Of a stretch of DNA of 57,081 bases, positions 34,964 to 43,466 are shown piece by piece; positions within the stretch are counted from its first letter, which is position 1; the number at the start of each line of letters is the position of its first letter. The notes beneath the pieces were generated by a model that saw only the letters and a list, made by a program, of their open reading frames with translations, was not told where the DNA came from and searched no databases. The stretch is from Catenibacillus sp964565805 (lineage in GTDB: Bacteria > Bacillota > Clostridia > Lachnospirales > Lachnospiraceae), in NCBI GenBank assembly GCA_964565805.1, contig CAZMGH010000015.1, positions 1 through 57,081 on the forward strand, in the 5' to 3' direction. The translations under genes and the position numbers were made by a program.

Positions 34964-37900
34964 ATGTATATGGAGGCGCAATTATCCTGGCTGGACAATC
35001 CTGAAATTTTTCAGGTGAACCGGTGCCAGGCTCACTCAGATCACAAATTTTATTTAAGCGTTCAGGAAATGGAGCGGGGAGAATCCGCCCTTTTTCAATC
35101 CCTTAACGGCACATGGCAGTTTTCATGGGCGCCATGCCCAAAAAAGCGGCTTGTAGATTTTTATAAAGAAGATTGTTCCTGCGAGGATTTCGGACACATA
35201 CACGTTCCCGGACATATACAGCTCCAGGGCTATGACCAGTGCCAGTACATAAATACCTTGTATCCCTGGGACGGAAAAGAAGCCATTTCCCCTCCCCAGG
35301 CGCCGGAAGAAAATCCAGTAGGCTCCTATGTGCGTTATTTTTCCCTGGAGGAGGGCCTTAAAGGCAAACGGGTATTTTTAAGCTTCCAGGGCGTGGAAAA
35401 TGCCTTTTATGTATGGCTTAACGGAAATTTTATCGGCTATTCAGAGGATTCCTTTACCCCTTCTGAATTTGAAATCACCCCTTACCTGAAAGATGTCGGT
35501 AATAAACTGGCCGTGGAGGTTTACAAGCGCAGCAGCGCCAGCTGGCTGGAAGACCAGGATTTCTGGCGATTCTCCGGCATTTTCCGGGATGTATTCCTTC
35601 ACGCCGTTCCAGGGATCCATGTGCGGGACATGTTTGTTCATGCCAGCCTGACAGAAAACTACACCCATGGTCAGCTCACTGCGGATCTGGAAATGCTTGG
35701 CCGCCCGGAGGGAAGCATCCAGGCGAGCCTTAAAGACCGCCATGGCCGCACGGTCGCCTCAGCCACACAAATCCTTAAATACAGTCCAAAGAACTGCCCC
35801 CAGGACAACCGGGAAATAACAGCCGCCGCAGATGCCGGAAGCCCTCCCAAGGATATGACCGGCGGAAAGCTTACTCTGACCATGGACGCGGGAAATGTCC
35901 ACCCCTGGTCTGCCGAGTCCCCATACCTGTATACATTAGAACTGTGTATCATGGATTCCCAGGGTCAGGCTGTGGAATGGATCAGCCAGCCCGTGGGCTT
36001 TAGAAATTTTGAAATGCTTAACAACCGCATGTGCATTAACGGGAAGCGGATCATGTTTCATGGGGTCAACCGCCATGAATTCAGCGCCCGCAGGGGACGG
36101 GCCATTACAAAGGAAGACATGTTGTGGGACATACGTTTTCTTAAGCAAAATAATATTAATGCTGTGCGCACATCCCATTATCCCAATCAAAGCTACTGGT
36201 ATGAGCTGTGCGACAAATATGGGATTTATCTTATTGATGAAACCAATCTGGAAACCCATGGCACGTGGATGAAGCAGGGCCGCATAGATGGTGAGGGAAA
36301 TATTCCCGGCTCCCGTCCGGAATGGAAGGCCGCTGTCCTTGACCGGGCCTGCTCCATGGTGGAGCGGGATAAAAATCATCCTTCCATCCTGATCTGGTCC
36401 TGCGGAAATGAATCTTATGCCGGAGATGATATTGCCGCTATGAGTGACTTTTTCCATTATCGCGACCCGTCCCGCCTTGTCCACTATGAAGGCGTATTCT
36501 GGAACAGAACTTATTCGTATATCAGCGACATGGAAAGCCGCATGTACGCCGAGCCGGAAGAGATTGCCAAGTATCTAAAAGATCCTGACGCCAAACCCTA
36601 CATCAGCTGCGAATACATGCATGCCATGGGCAATTCCCTGGGCGGCATGGAGCTTTACAGCGCCTTAGAAGACCAGTTTGACGGCTACCAGGGCGGCTTT
36701 ATCTGGGATTATATTGACCAGGCCATTTATCAAACTGCCGATGGACAGCCAGCTTCCATTACCGGTGATGGCTCTAAGGCCCCAGTGACCGGAACAATTC
36801 CCCCATCCGTCCCCGGCGGAACGCCGCCAGCCTGGGGCGGAGAGATGGCCCGCGCGGGAGAACGCCTGGCCTATGGGGGAGACTTTGACGACCGGGCCAC
36901 AGACTACTGCTTCTGCACAGACGGGATCATTTACGCGGACCGCACCCCATCCCCTAAAATGCAGGAAGTTAAAAAGCTGTATGCCGATGTACAGATTTTT
37001 CCTGAAAAGGATAAGGTTACGGTAAAAAACCGCCGCCTGTTTAAGGATCTTTCAGATCTAACCTTTGCTTTAACTGCAGAGCAGGAAGGCCTGTGCCTGG
37101 AAAAACAGATCCTTGATATTTGCGCCGACCCGGGACAGACAGTGACCATACCCGTCCGGTTAAAAAATGTCCCGGAAAACGATGAGTACACTATTACCGT
37201 CTCTGCCTGCCAGAAACAGAATACCCTATATGCCCCTGCCGGATACGAGGTCACTTTTGGACAGGCTGTATTGAATCATTTTTCACCTGAAATTCCAGCG
37301 TTAAAAGGCAGGCCCTTTAAGGTGGTTTACGGCGATGTAAACGTCAGCGCTATTGGAGAGGATTTCAGGGCCATGTTCTCCAGAGGGGAAGGCGGCCTCA
37401 TCTCCCTTGTATATCACGGCGCCGAATATATTACCCGCACGCCAAAGCTTTCCTTTTTCCGGGCCGCCACGGACAACGACAAAGGCATGGGCGCTCCGGC
37501 AAAGGACTGCGGATGGCTGGCCGCCTCCGCAGGGCTTAGGTATATTCCTGAAAGCTTTACTGCCCGAGAGATCAGCACCAGCCTGGAAATATCCATGGAA
37601 TATGAAGCCATGTATCCGGAAAAGTTCCGCTGCAAAATCTGCTACACCATGGACGCGTCCGGCACACTTAAGATCCGGGCCGACTATCCGGGCATTGCCA
37701 GTGAAAGCTTTATGCCTTTATTCGCTATGGATTTTAAACTGAAAAAATCAATGGATCATTTTTCTTATTATGGCCTTGGACCGGAAGAAAATTACAGCGA
37801 CCGGAAACAGGGGGCCCGGCTGGGTATTTTTGAAAGCACACCCGCAGCAAACCTGTCCCGCTACCTGATCCCCCAGGAGTGCGGCAACCGAGAAGGCGTG

Positions 37901-38233
37901 CGCTATCTTACGGTAGATGACCAAAAAGGCCACGGCCTTTGCTTTACCATGACCCGGACGCCATTTTCCGCCAGCGTCCTTCCTTACAGCGCTTATGAGC
38001 TGGAAAATGCCATGCATATTTATGAGCTGCCCAGTGTAAACTACACCTGGGTTCGGATCATGGCCGGTCAGACCGGCGTTGGTGGCGATAACAGCTGGGG
38101 CGCGCCGGTCCATGAGCAGTACCGCATCCGGGCCGATCGACCCTTGACGCTGGAGTTTACTGTAAAGCCCCAAAAAGGAAGCTGTGCCCGTGGCTTTGGA
38201 GCTGTTCGACACGGGATTGCTGGATACCTTTGA
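34964..38233 (+). CDS. lacZ: Beta-galactosidase, GH2 (LacZ type)
   Basis: 1089 residues, with the five-domain layout of LacZ. The acid/base is Glu483 in ILIWSCGNES and the nucleophile Glu550 in PYISCEYMHAMGNS. The N-terminal jelly roll has FQGVENAFYVWLNGNFIGYSEDSFTPSEFEI, and the C-terminal domain (from about GRPFKVVYGD) is the small-chain domain with YYGLGPEENYSDRKQGARLGIF. No signal peptide, so it splits lactose or galactosides in the cytoplasm. A Pro/Gly-rich insert of ~40 residues follows WDYIDQAIYQTADGQ. The stop at 38231 lies before the gap but within the 55-base duplicated end, and the last ~18 residues go beyond the usual LacZ end. Confidence 0.93.
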   Translation: MYMEAQLSWLDNPEIFQVNRCQAHSDHKFYLSVQEMERGESALFQSLNGTWQFSWAPCPKKRLVDFYKEDCSCEDFGHIHVPGHIQLQGYDQCQYINTLYPWDGKEAISPPQAPEENPVGSYVRYFSLEEGLKGKRVFLSFQGVENAFYVWLNGNFIGYSEDSFTPSEFEITPYLKDVGNKLAVEVYKRSSASWLEDQDFWRFSGIFRDVFLHAVPGIHVRDMFVHASLTENYTHGQLTADLEMLGRPEGSIQASLKDRHGRTVASATQILKYSPKNCPQDNREITAAADAGSPPKDMTGGKLTLTMDAGNVHPWSAESPYLYTLELCIMDSQGQAVEWISQPVGFRNFEMLNNRMCINGKRIMFHGVNRHEFSARRGRAITKEDMLWDIRFLKQNNINAVRTSHYPNQSYWYELCDKYGIYLIDETNLETHGTWMKQGRIDGEGNIPGSRPEWKAAVLDRACSMVERDKNHPSILIWSCGNESYAGDDIAAMSDFFHYRDPSRLVHYEGVFWNRTYSYISDMESRMYAEPEEIAKYLKDPDAKPYISCEYMHAMGNSLGGMELYSALEDQFDGYQGGFIWDYIDQAIYQTADGQPASITGDGSKAPVTGTIPPSVPGGTPPAWGGEMARAGERLAYGGDFDDRATDYCFCTDGIIYADRTPSPKMQEVKKLYADVQIFPEKDKVTVKNRRLFKDLSDLTFALTAEQEGLCLEKQILDICADPGQTVTIPVRLKNVPENDEYTITVSACQKQNTLYAPAGYEVTFGQAVLNHFSPEIPALKGRPFKVVYGDVNVSAIGEDFRAMFSRGEGGLISLVYHGAEYITRTPKLSFFRAATDNDKGMGAPAKDCGWLAASAGLRYIPESFTAREISTSLEISMEYEAMYPEKFRCKICYTMDASGTLKIRADYPGIASESFMPLFAMDFKLKKSMDHFSYYGLGPEENYSDRKQGARLGIFESTPAANLSRYLIPQECGNREGVRYLTVDDQKGHGLCFTMTRTPFSASVLPYSAYELENAMHIYELPSVNYTWVRIMAGQTGVGGDNSWGAPVHEQYRIRADRPLTLEFTVKPQKGSCARGFGAVRHGIAGYL

Positions 38234-38246
38234 AGTTGGCACATTT
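38192..38246 (+). repeat. Left copy of the 55-base repeat beside the gap
   Basis: These 55 bases are repeated exactly at 38347-38401, on the other side of the run of Ns. It is the end of the left contig and includes the lacZ stop. Confidence 0.9.
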
Positions 38247-38346
38247 NNNNNNNNNNNNNNNNNNNNNNNNNNNNNNNNNNNNNNNNNNNNNNNNNNNNNN
38301 NNNNNNNNNNNNNNNNNNNNNNNNNNNNNNNNNNNNNNNNNNNNNN
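38247..38346. other. Assembly gap of 100 Ns
   Basis: Exactly 100 unknown bases, the usual filler for a gap of unknown size. The identical 55 bases on both sides suggest two contigs that overlap by one k-mer length, so true missing sequence may be nil. Confidence 0.95.
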
Positions 38347-38401
38347 GGCTTTGGAGCTGTTCGACACGGGATTGCTGGATACCTTTGAAGTTGGCACATT
38401 T
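38347..38401 (+). repeat. Right copy of the 55-base repeat beside the gap
   Basis: Exact copy of 38192-38246. If the contigs are merged, lacZ runs into the sequence after 38401 with no change in its stop. The 38402-38553 stretch holds no gene I can support. Confidence 0.9.
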
Positions 38402-38553
38402 TCCCAAACCCTTGCTCTTTCTTGTCAATTCCAGCACATAAAGATCTTTAATAAAATTTTGTGTCTCCAGCTGACGGCTTGACCATGGAAAAGTACCGTT
38501 CCGCAGGAAAAGATAAAGCTGAAGTGAAAATGCTGATTTCGCTAAAAATACTC

Positions 38554-38582
38554 TTGAATTTTTCCTTAAAACCATTTATAAT
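38554..38582 (+). promoter_or_regulatory. Promoter of tRNA-Thr
   Basis: -35 TTGAAT (38554-38559), 17-base spacer, -10 TATAAT (38577-38582), ending 12 bases before the tRNA. This is close to the vegetative consensus. Confidence 0.85.
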
Positions 38583-38594
38583 AGTGTGCAGTCA

Positions 38595-38667
38595 GCTAAT
38601 GTAGCTCAGTCGGTAGAGCAGCTGATTCGTAATCAGCAGGTCACGTGTTCGAGTCACGCCATTAGCT
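38595..38667 (+). tRNA. tRNA-Thr, anticodon CGT
   Basis: Acceptor stem GCTAATG/CATTAGC pairs over seven bases. The D-arm is GCTC...GAGC; the anticodon stem GCTGA/TCAGC holds loop TTCGTAA with anticodon CGT at 38628-38630, which reads ACG threonine codons. The T-loop is TTCGAGT. The discriminator base is T and no CCA is encoded. One A-C mismatch closes the T-stem. Confidence 0.95.
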
Positions 38668-38670
38668 CAA

Positions 38671-38715
38671 AAAATCCGGAGTTGTCCACTGGACAGGTCC
38701 GGATTTTTGTTTTTC
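38671..38715 (+). terminator. Intrinsic terminator of tRNA-Thr
   Basis: AAAATCCGGA-GT-TGTCC pairs with GGACA-GG-TCCGGATTTT around a three-base loop and runs into TTTTTGTTTTT, directly behind the tRNA. Confidence 0.9.
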
Positions 38716-38774
38716 TGACAAGGACAGGCTCACAGAAGCCTTTTGCCTGCCATCTACGTACAAAGCCAATACTT

Positions 38775-40064
38775 TTACTTAATCGCCCTTTTCGCCAAAA
38801 AGTCCTCCAAACTTGCCACCATGGACAAAAACATAAACAGAGCCACCAGGGCCGGGGTGCTCATCAGCTCATAGAGGGCATCCCGGGACAGCACATCAGA
38901 GCATACTCTCCAGGTCACTGCCAGGTTCAGGAGCACCAGCAAAAAGGAAAATACAAATCCTAAGGACAACAGGGCCATAGAGGCTACATGGAATCCTCTG
39001 AAAAAGGAGGTAAAGCCCCAAAGGCACATGTAGATAAACCACAGAACCGCCGCAGCGATAACAGCGATTCCGGCAAAGGCTACCAGACCTGAAGAGGAGA
39101 TCCCACCGGTCGCCTCATCAACAAGAAATGAGCCACCGCCCACAGTGATCAGATAATACAGTCCATAACCGATGCACAGCACCAGCATCCCTATGCCGAC
39201 AACCAGCAAAAGCACTGCTTTTAAAATACCCAGACCTATATTTTTCACAAAGCTGTGAAGGATAATAAATACGATTGCTGCGGCAATGATCAGGATCACC
39301 AGAGCCGCCACCTCATAGTAAAGGCGCCATGTTACATCCGGGTCATTTACAAAGTAGGTTATGTCATCAATATTTTCCATGATCAGGTTCATGTCCCCGC
39401 CTGCAAACTGAAGGATCAGCTCCAGCCCCCCGGAATTACTAAAGATCATAACGCACAGTCCCAGGCCGGCCAGACCGATGAGAAGGATCAAAATATCCAA
39501 AATACCGAAACGATGCTTTCTCCGGGGCGGTTTCCGGTCCGGATGCTCCTGTAAAAAACCATTGGGGAAATACTTTTCCTTTTCCTGTTCCTGTACCGGT
39601 ATCTGCCGCCGGGAAGGTTTTGACCGTGAAGGCTCCTTGGGCAGCACGACCGTTGCTCTGTTATAGCTGTCCAGATGGGCCGCGTTTTTTTCAGTTTTCC
39701 CTGGTTTTCCCGGCATTTCAATACCATAGGGATTGCTCCCGTCCACGTCAAAATCGCCGAACTTTTCAAAATCCTTCGCTGTAAATTCCATTTGAGGATT
39801 TGTCTTCATTTTAGAAGACGCCGGTTCCTGGGCCGAAGAATCCGGCACAGGCATCCCCGCCCCAAAATCCGGCAGGATCATGGTTTTTTCGGCTTCATTT
39901 TCCCCATCCATCCAATTTATCTTTGTATCACCTTCATGGTCCTTCCAGTTAACTTTTGTGTCATCTGAAACCGAACGGCCGTTATTTAAAGGAGCGCCGC
40001 AATGGGGACACAGGTGTACAGCGGCCTGGTCCGGAATCTTTGCTCCGCAATTTATACATATCAT
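38775..40064 (-). CDS. Zinc-ribbon membrane protein of unknown function
   Basis: The start at 40064 (MICINCGAKIPDQAAV) follows GGAGG by seven bases; 429 residues. The N-terminus is a zinc ribbon CINCGAKI ... CPHCGAPL, then an acidic, unstructured stretch to about residue 150, a basic patch, and five membrane helices (FGILDILILLIGLAGLGLCV, LVILIIAAAIVFIILHSF, VLLLVVGIGMLVLCIGYGLYYL, VAFAGIAVIAAAVLWFIYMCL, LLSLGFVFSFLLVLLNLAV). Such zinc-ribbon plus membrane proteins are frequent in Clostridia but have no known job. It stands alone on the strand. Confidence 0.8.
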   Translation of the reverse strand: MICINCGAKIPDQAAVHLCPHCGAPLNNGRSVSDDTKVNWKDHEGDTKINWMDGENEAEKTMILPDFGAGMPVPDSSAQEPASSKMKTNPQMEFTAKDFEKFGDFDVDGSNPYGIEMPGKPGKTEKNAAHLDSYNRATVVLPKEPSRSKPSRRQIPVQEQEKEKYFPNGFLQEHPDRKPPRRKHRFGILDILILLIGLAGLGLCVMIFSNSGGLELILQFAGGDMNLIMENIDDITYFVNDPDVTWRLYYEVAALVILIIAAAIVFIILHSFVKNIGLGILKAVLLLVVGIGMLVLCIGYGLYYLITVGGGSFLVDEATGGISSSGLVAFAGIAVIAAAVLWFIYMCLWGFTSFFRGFHVASMALLSLGFVFSFLLVLLNLAVTWRVCSDVLSRDALYELMSTPALVALFMFLSMVASLEDFLAKRAIK

Positions 40065-40183
40065 AAACATTCCTCCAGATGTACTTTCATAATGTCAGGT
40101 TCAAAAAATCATTTGCCCCTAGTGTCATCTTTTCAGTCTATTATAACATGCTCCCCCCAAAAAAGGCCACTCTTTAAAATGAC

Positions 40184-40221
40184 AAAAAGCACAAAAAGTC
40201 CTTCCAGACTCCGTGCTTTTT
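40184..40221 (-). terminator. Terminator of the YczE-like gene
   Basis: AAAAAGCAC pairs with GTGCTTTTT around a loop that itself can pair (AGTC/GACT); leftward it ends in T-rich sequence, 34 bases after the stop. Confidence 0.7.
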
Positions 40222-40254
40222 CCAAAATCCATATTTTTATAAAACAGTATATAC

Positions 40255-40974
40255 TTACGCTCTTCCATGAGCTGCCGCTTTGGGGCCATATTTTCCGCCC
40301 TCTGACCGGGATGTAAGGAATGATACAAACCTTACCTTTTTGTCCAGCACAGGCCCAATGACACCGATGGATTTTCCCATGGTAAATGCTGCAAGAATCG
40401 TTCCGATCCCCAGGCCATCCAGACGGCCCAGGATCAAACCGGTCATGGCCGCTGTGATGGCCAGACAGGTCACATCAAAAGAAATCTTTATTTTAGAATA
40501 GGAAATCCCGATAATCTGAGCCAGCTCTCTCGGGAAAAGGTCTGTGGGTATAATGGGCAGGCCGCAGTGATTTGAAATAGCAATGCCAATACAGATCAGC
40601 AGATAACTGATAACAAAATAAATCACCTGAAAGGCCAGGCCGTCAGGAAGTACGTTGATCCAAAGCTCGTGGACATCCAGCATTTTTCCAAAAACAAAGC
40701 CGACCACAAAGCTGAACAGGTACTGCCAAACAAACTTTCTCCGAAGAATCATAAGACTTAAAATGAGCAGCCCCTGAAAAATATAAGTCCAGGTGCCCAG
40801 AGACAGCTGGGGCAATACCTGAGAAAAGGCAAAGGATACACTGGAAATCGCTGAAATTCCCGCATCGGAATACAGCATCAGCACAACGCCGAAGCTGTTG
40901 ATCACTACCGCAACTAAAAGCGCAAGCTCGCCCCGCAATGTATGTGCGTCGGCGGCTGCCATTTTTTCACTCAT
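40255..40974 (-). CDS. YczE/DUF6198-like integral membrane protein
   Basis: The start at 40974 (MSEKMAAADAHTLRGELALL) follows AGGAAGGA; 239 residues. About five membrane helices are seen, e.g. LLVAVVINSFGVVLMLY, FSFVVGFVFGKML, VIYFVISYLLICIGIAI and LAITAAMTGLILGRL. The loop IPTDLFPRELAQIIGISYSKIKISFDVTCL is typical of the YczE/YyaS/YitT group of putative transporters. The tail after KKVRFVSFLTSRSEGGKYGPKAAAHGRA is basic and odd. It is transcribed away from the LysR gene, which probably controls it. Confidence 0.75.
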   Translation of the reverse strand: MSEKMAAADAHTLRGELALLVAVVINSFGVVLMLYSDAGISAISSVSFAFSQVLPQLSLGTWTYIFQGLLILSLMILRRKFVWQYLFSFVVGFVFGKMLDVHELWINVLPDGLAFQVIYFVISYLLICIGIAISNHCGLPIIPTDLFPRELAQIIGISYSKIKISFDVTCLAITAAMTGLILGRLDGLGIGTILAAFTMGKSIGVIGPVLDKKVRFVSFLTSRSEGGKYGPKAAAHGRA

Positions 40975-40998
40975 AGATAATTCCTTCCTCTCAAATGG

Positions 40999-41120
40999 GA
41001 TGTTGGGGACAGTTGCTTTAGTCCCTGGCAACATCAATATTCATTAAATGACGTTGGGAGCAAAAGGTATTTTTCCCCTGCCATCATGAATTAGTATAGC
41101 AGGTTTAATTATAATTTCAA
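40999..41120 (-). promoter_or_regulatory. Promoter and leader of the YczE-like gene
   Basis: Read leftward: -35 TTGAAA (41115-41120), 16-base spacer, -10 TATACT (41093-41098). The leader has an inverted repeat GATGTTG...CAACATC (about 40999-41035) with inner GGGAC/GTCCC, close before the ribosome site. Confidence 0.65.
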
Positions 41121-41129
41121 ATGAATAAT

Positions 41130-41159
41130 TTGCATAAAACTATAGATAAAATCTATAAA
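41130..41159 (+). promoter_or_regulatory. LysR gene promoter with palindromic operator
   Basis: -35 TTGCAT (41130-41135), 18-base spacer, -10 TATAAA (41154-41159). Inside it TATAGATAAAATCTATA (41141-41157) is a perfect seven-base inverted repeat with three-base centre, shaped like a LysR-type box. It overlaps the promoter, so the protein would repress its own gene and could control the divergent membrane protein gene. Confidence 0.7.
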
Positions 41160-41168
41160 TCGTAGTAT

Positions 41169-41203
41169 GATGAAACCAGGCGCCATTAGCGCCTGGTTTC
41201 ATC
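41169..41203 (+). terminator. Perfect 15-base hairpin in the lysR leader
   Basis: GATGAAACCAGGCGC pairs with its exact complement across loop CATTA, followed by TTTTA, between the promoter and the lysR start. In this position it can act as an attenuator of lysR mRNA. Confidence 0.65.
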
Positions 41204-41251
41204 TTTTACCATCGGGTAAAGATCCAGTAAATTCTGAAAAAAGGTGATCCA

Positions 41252-42121
41252 ATGAATCTGTCTTATTTACGTTATTTTGTCCAACTGGCCCAAACCCGCC
41301 ATTACACGAAAACCGCCCAGCAGTTGTGCATTACTCAGCCCAGCTTAAGCCATGCTATCGCCCAGCTGGAGGAGGAACTTGGGGTTCCTCTTTTTGAGAA
41401 AAACGGCAGAAATACCACTCTGACCCGGTTCGGCGAGGAATTTCTCGCCTACGCCCGTCACACTCTGACTACATTAGACGAAGGCATCGCCTCCCTCCAG
41501 CGCAGCGCCAGGGGTGAAGGTCTGATCCGGCTGGGATTTTTACGGCCGGTGGGCGTTGACTATATTCCAACCCTTACCGCTGATTTTTTAACAGAAAACT
41601 CTGGAAAAGACATCCGGTTTACTTTTCATACCGGCTCTACGGGACAGCTTTTAGAGGGTCTGATGGCCGGAAAATTCGATCTGGTCTTTTGTTCCCAGCC
41701 TCCGGAAGATCTTCATCTCCCGGCGGTTCCGGTCATATCCCAGCAGCTGGTGATCATTACCCCAAAGGAGCACCCCCTGGCTCAGAAAACAAGCGCCTCC
41801 CCAAAAGACCTCCTTCCATGGCCCATGATCTATTTTGCCCAGGGAGCTGGCCTGCGCCAGGTGGTGGAGCATCTTTTTAACAACGTCGGCAGCCTGCCGC
41901 CTATAGCTTACGAAACCGAGGAGGATCAGGTTATCGCCGGTCTGGTCGCCCGGGGATTTGGCATTTCCATTGTTCCTTATATGGACCTTCTGGAAAAACT
42001 GGATGTGAAGATCCTTTCCCTGGATTCTCCCGCAAGCGCCCGGCAGATCTATATGGTCTATAATGATAAAGTATTTATGCCTCCTGTGGTCCGGGGATTC
42101 TTTGAATATGTACAGCGATAA
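41252..42121 (+). CDS. LysR-family transcriptional regulator
   Basis: 289 residues. The winged helix-turn-helix is MNLSYLRYFVQLAQTRHYTKTAQQLCITQPSLSHAIAQLEEELGVPLFEKNGRNTTLT, followed by the two-lobe effector domain (LIRLGFLRPVGVDYIPTL, MAGKFDLVFCSQPP, VARGFGISIVPYMDLL). This is the CynR/GltC-like part of the family. AAGGTGA lies four to five bases before the ATG. It faces the YczE-like gene across a palindromic operator. The 3' end runs directly into mobile-element debris, so its last residues may have been replaced. Confidence 0.92.
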   Translation: MNLSYLRYFVQLAQTRHYTKTAQQLCITQPSLSHAIAQLEEELGVPLFEKNGRNTTLTRFGEEFLAYARHTLTTLDEGIASLQRSARGEGLIRLGFLRPVGVDYIPTLTADFLTENSGKDIRFTFHTGSTGQLLEGLMAGKFDLVFCSQPPEDLHLPAVPVISQQLVIITPKEHPLAQKTSASPKDLLPWPMIYFAQGAGLRQVVEHLFNNVGSLPPIAYETEEDQVIAGLVARGFGISIVPYMDLLEKLDVKILSLDSPASARQIYMVYNDKVFMPPVVRGFFEYVQR

Positions 42122-42228
42122 AGACGAGTTGGCCATAATTTATCCGTATGCCGCCGGTACAAAGAAGGACACCCTTGCGGGGCTGAAAGAAATCGTACCG
42201 GTTATCCGTGACCGGCAGACAAGGTAAT
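42109..42228 (+). pseudogene. Fragment like a transposon-transfer accessory protein
   Basis: The frame from 42109, overlapping the lysR end, reads DELAIIYPYAAGTKKDTLAGLKEIVPVIRDRQTR and then stops. The pattern resembles small TTRAP-like accessory proteins of clostridial conjugative transposons, which continue with a Glu-rich half that is absent here. Assignment is weak. Confidence 0.35.
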
Positions 42229-42279
42229 AAGCAGAACGCTATCCTTATGCAACCGATATGCAACTGATAATTGCTTGAT

Positions 42280-42409
42280 AGTTGGTGGTAGCAGGCAGGC
42301 TGTTTCAAAATGGGAAAATGGAACATCTGACCCTTCCACATCAAACCTTTTTGCACTTGCAAAACTTTACGGTGTTTCTGTTGAAGAATTACTAAAAGAA
42401 GTTGAATAA
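42280..42409 (+). pseudogene. Fragment of an Xre-family helix-turn-helix regulator
   Basis: The frame ending at 42409 reads SRQAVSKWENGTSDPSTSNLFALAKLYGVSVEELLKEVE, the second half of an Xre DNA-binding domain. The first half is missing; the bases before it have stops. Confidence 0.75.
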
Positions 42410-42570
42410 TCTTCATACAGATATTTTATTTCATCTTCGGGCCAACCTGACCCGAACTTTCAAAACTGAATACCAGCCGCCACCGGCGGCGCCACCGAGC
42501 AGAAAATCTTGAAAGAGGTTCCCTGCTCTTTTATGCCCGGACGCCGGGAGAAAGGAGAACACTACTTGCC

Positions 42571-42720
42571 ATGCCCCACTTTGATGTGAAAGTTATCCAG
42601 CGCAACAAGCGCCAGTCTGCCGTCGCTGCCGCCCCACGCCCATATCTTGCTTACCCTGCGGGCGATGGATGAACAGGGCAAGAGTTTTTCCGTGAAAAAC
42701 CGTGTAAAAGGCAAGACATA
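42571..42720 (+). pseudogene. Fragment of a MobA/MobL-family relaxase
   Basis: A good ribosome site (AAAGGAG) precedes MPHFDVKVIQRNKRQSAVAAA, the very start of MobA/MobL relaxases. The next frame continues PHAHILLTLRAMDEQGK, which holds the HUH metal motif. The stretch between and everything after is lost. This is the clearest sign that a mobilisable or conjugative element once sat here. Bases 42410-42570 and 42721-42954 hold no further frame I can name. Confidence 0.75.
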
Positions 42721-42954
42721 GGAAAAAATTTAGTAACACGATAACGCGCAGGGATTTACTTGTAATGTTGGCAAATGCTAACGTTGGAAGATGAAAGGAG
42801 TACATAATGGCAGCATGACAAAGCGGCGGTTATTCCTTATCAGGTATGCTCCTATTCTGCTCCACACATACCGCTGTGAGCGTGTGTAACAGTCCATACA
42901 GGCTGTTAATATAAAGGTTACCAGAGAGACGGAACTCAGTAACATTTAGGCAAG

Positions 42955-43215
42955 ATGAAAATTGCAAAGATAAAGCAGTTCCATATCCGGGCTTTTTATT
43001 CTGGTCTTGTGAAAGATGGATATGCAGCCAATACAATTAAGCTGTATCATAACCTGATCTATCCGGCTTTAGAATTGGCGGTAGAATCAGACATTATCAG
43101 AAAGAATCCGGCGAAGGATTGCAAAAAGGAAATAGGTGGAGCGAAAAAAGAGTGTACAGCCATGACAATAGAGGAATAGGGGAAAATGGAAGCTGTGCAG
43201 GAAAATATGAAGATC
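42955..43215 (+). pseudogene. Fragment of a tyrosine recombinase (integrase)
   Basis: The frame has IKQFHIRAFYSGLVKDGYAANTIKLYHNLIYPALELAVESDIIRKNPAKDCKKEIGG, the core-binding domain of Tn916-type integrases. After MTIEE a TAG stands where the family has CAG (Gln), and the frame continues GKMEAVQENMK before ending. The catalytic domain is gone. Bases 43216-43366 hold nothing else I can support. Confidence 0.8.
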
Positions 43216-43366
43216 GGATAAACCACACGCCTGCTGCCTTATGGTATCAATGACTGCCTAGCCGCAGGATTTTTCTCATAAAAGGTACAAAATAAGGATA
43301 TTGAGAATAGAGCAAAGCTAAGAACCCCTTATTTTATCTGCATTTCACAGATTTTTCACAAAAGAA

Positions 43367-43409
43367 TTAGCACTCGTCACTTTACAGTGCTGATAACGCG
43401 TGCTATAGT
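43367..43409 (+). promoter_or_regulatory. CIRCE operator and promoter of hsp20
   Basis: TTAGCACTC-N9-CAGTGCTGA (43367-43393) matches the CIRCE element bound by the HrcA repressor, with two mismatches in the right arm. It overlaps -35 TTTACA (43381-43386), with a 17-base spacer to -10 TATAGT (43404-43409). The gene should be induced by heat and unfolded protein. Confidence 0.85.
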
Positions 43410-43466
43410 ATATGTATAACAGATAATAATTAATCCCATACATATAGAGTTTAGGAGGTATTTTTT

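Noticed and set aside
38192..38401. The two 55-base copies as attachment sites or a transposon target
   Set aside because: Exact match up to the Ns and the k-mer-like length fit contig overlap better; no mobile gene lies between.
37748..38575. Long - strand frame across the Ns after lacZ
   Set aside because: It runs through unknown bases and through the opposite strand of lacZ, and exists only because of the gap and its duplicated flanks.
38595..38667. tRNA-Thr as the integration site of the nearby element remains
   Set aside because: The remnants lie about 3.5 kb away behind three normal genes, and I see no repeat of the tRNA end.
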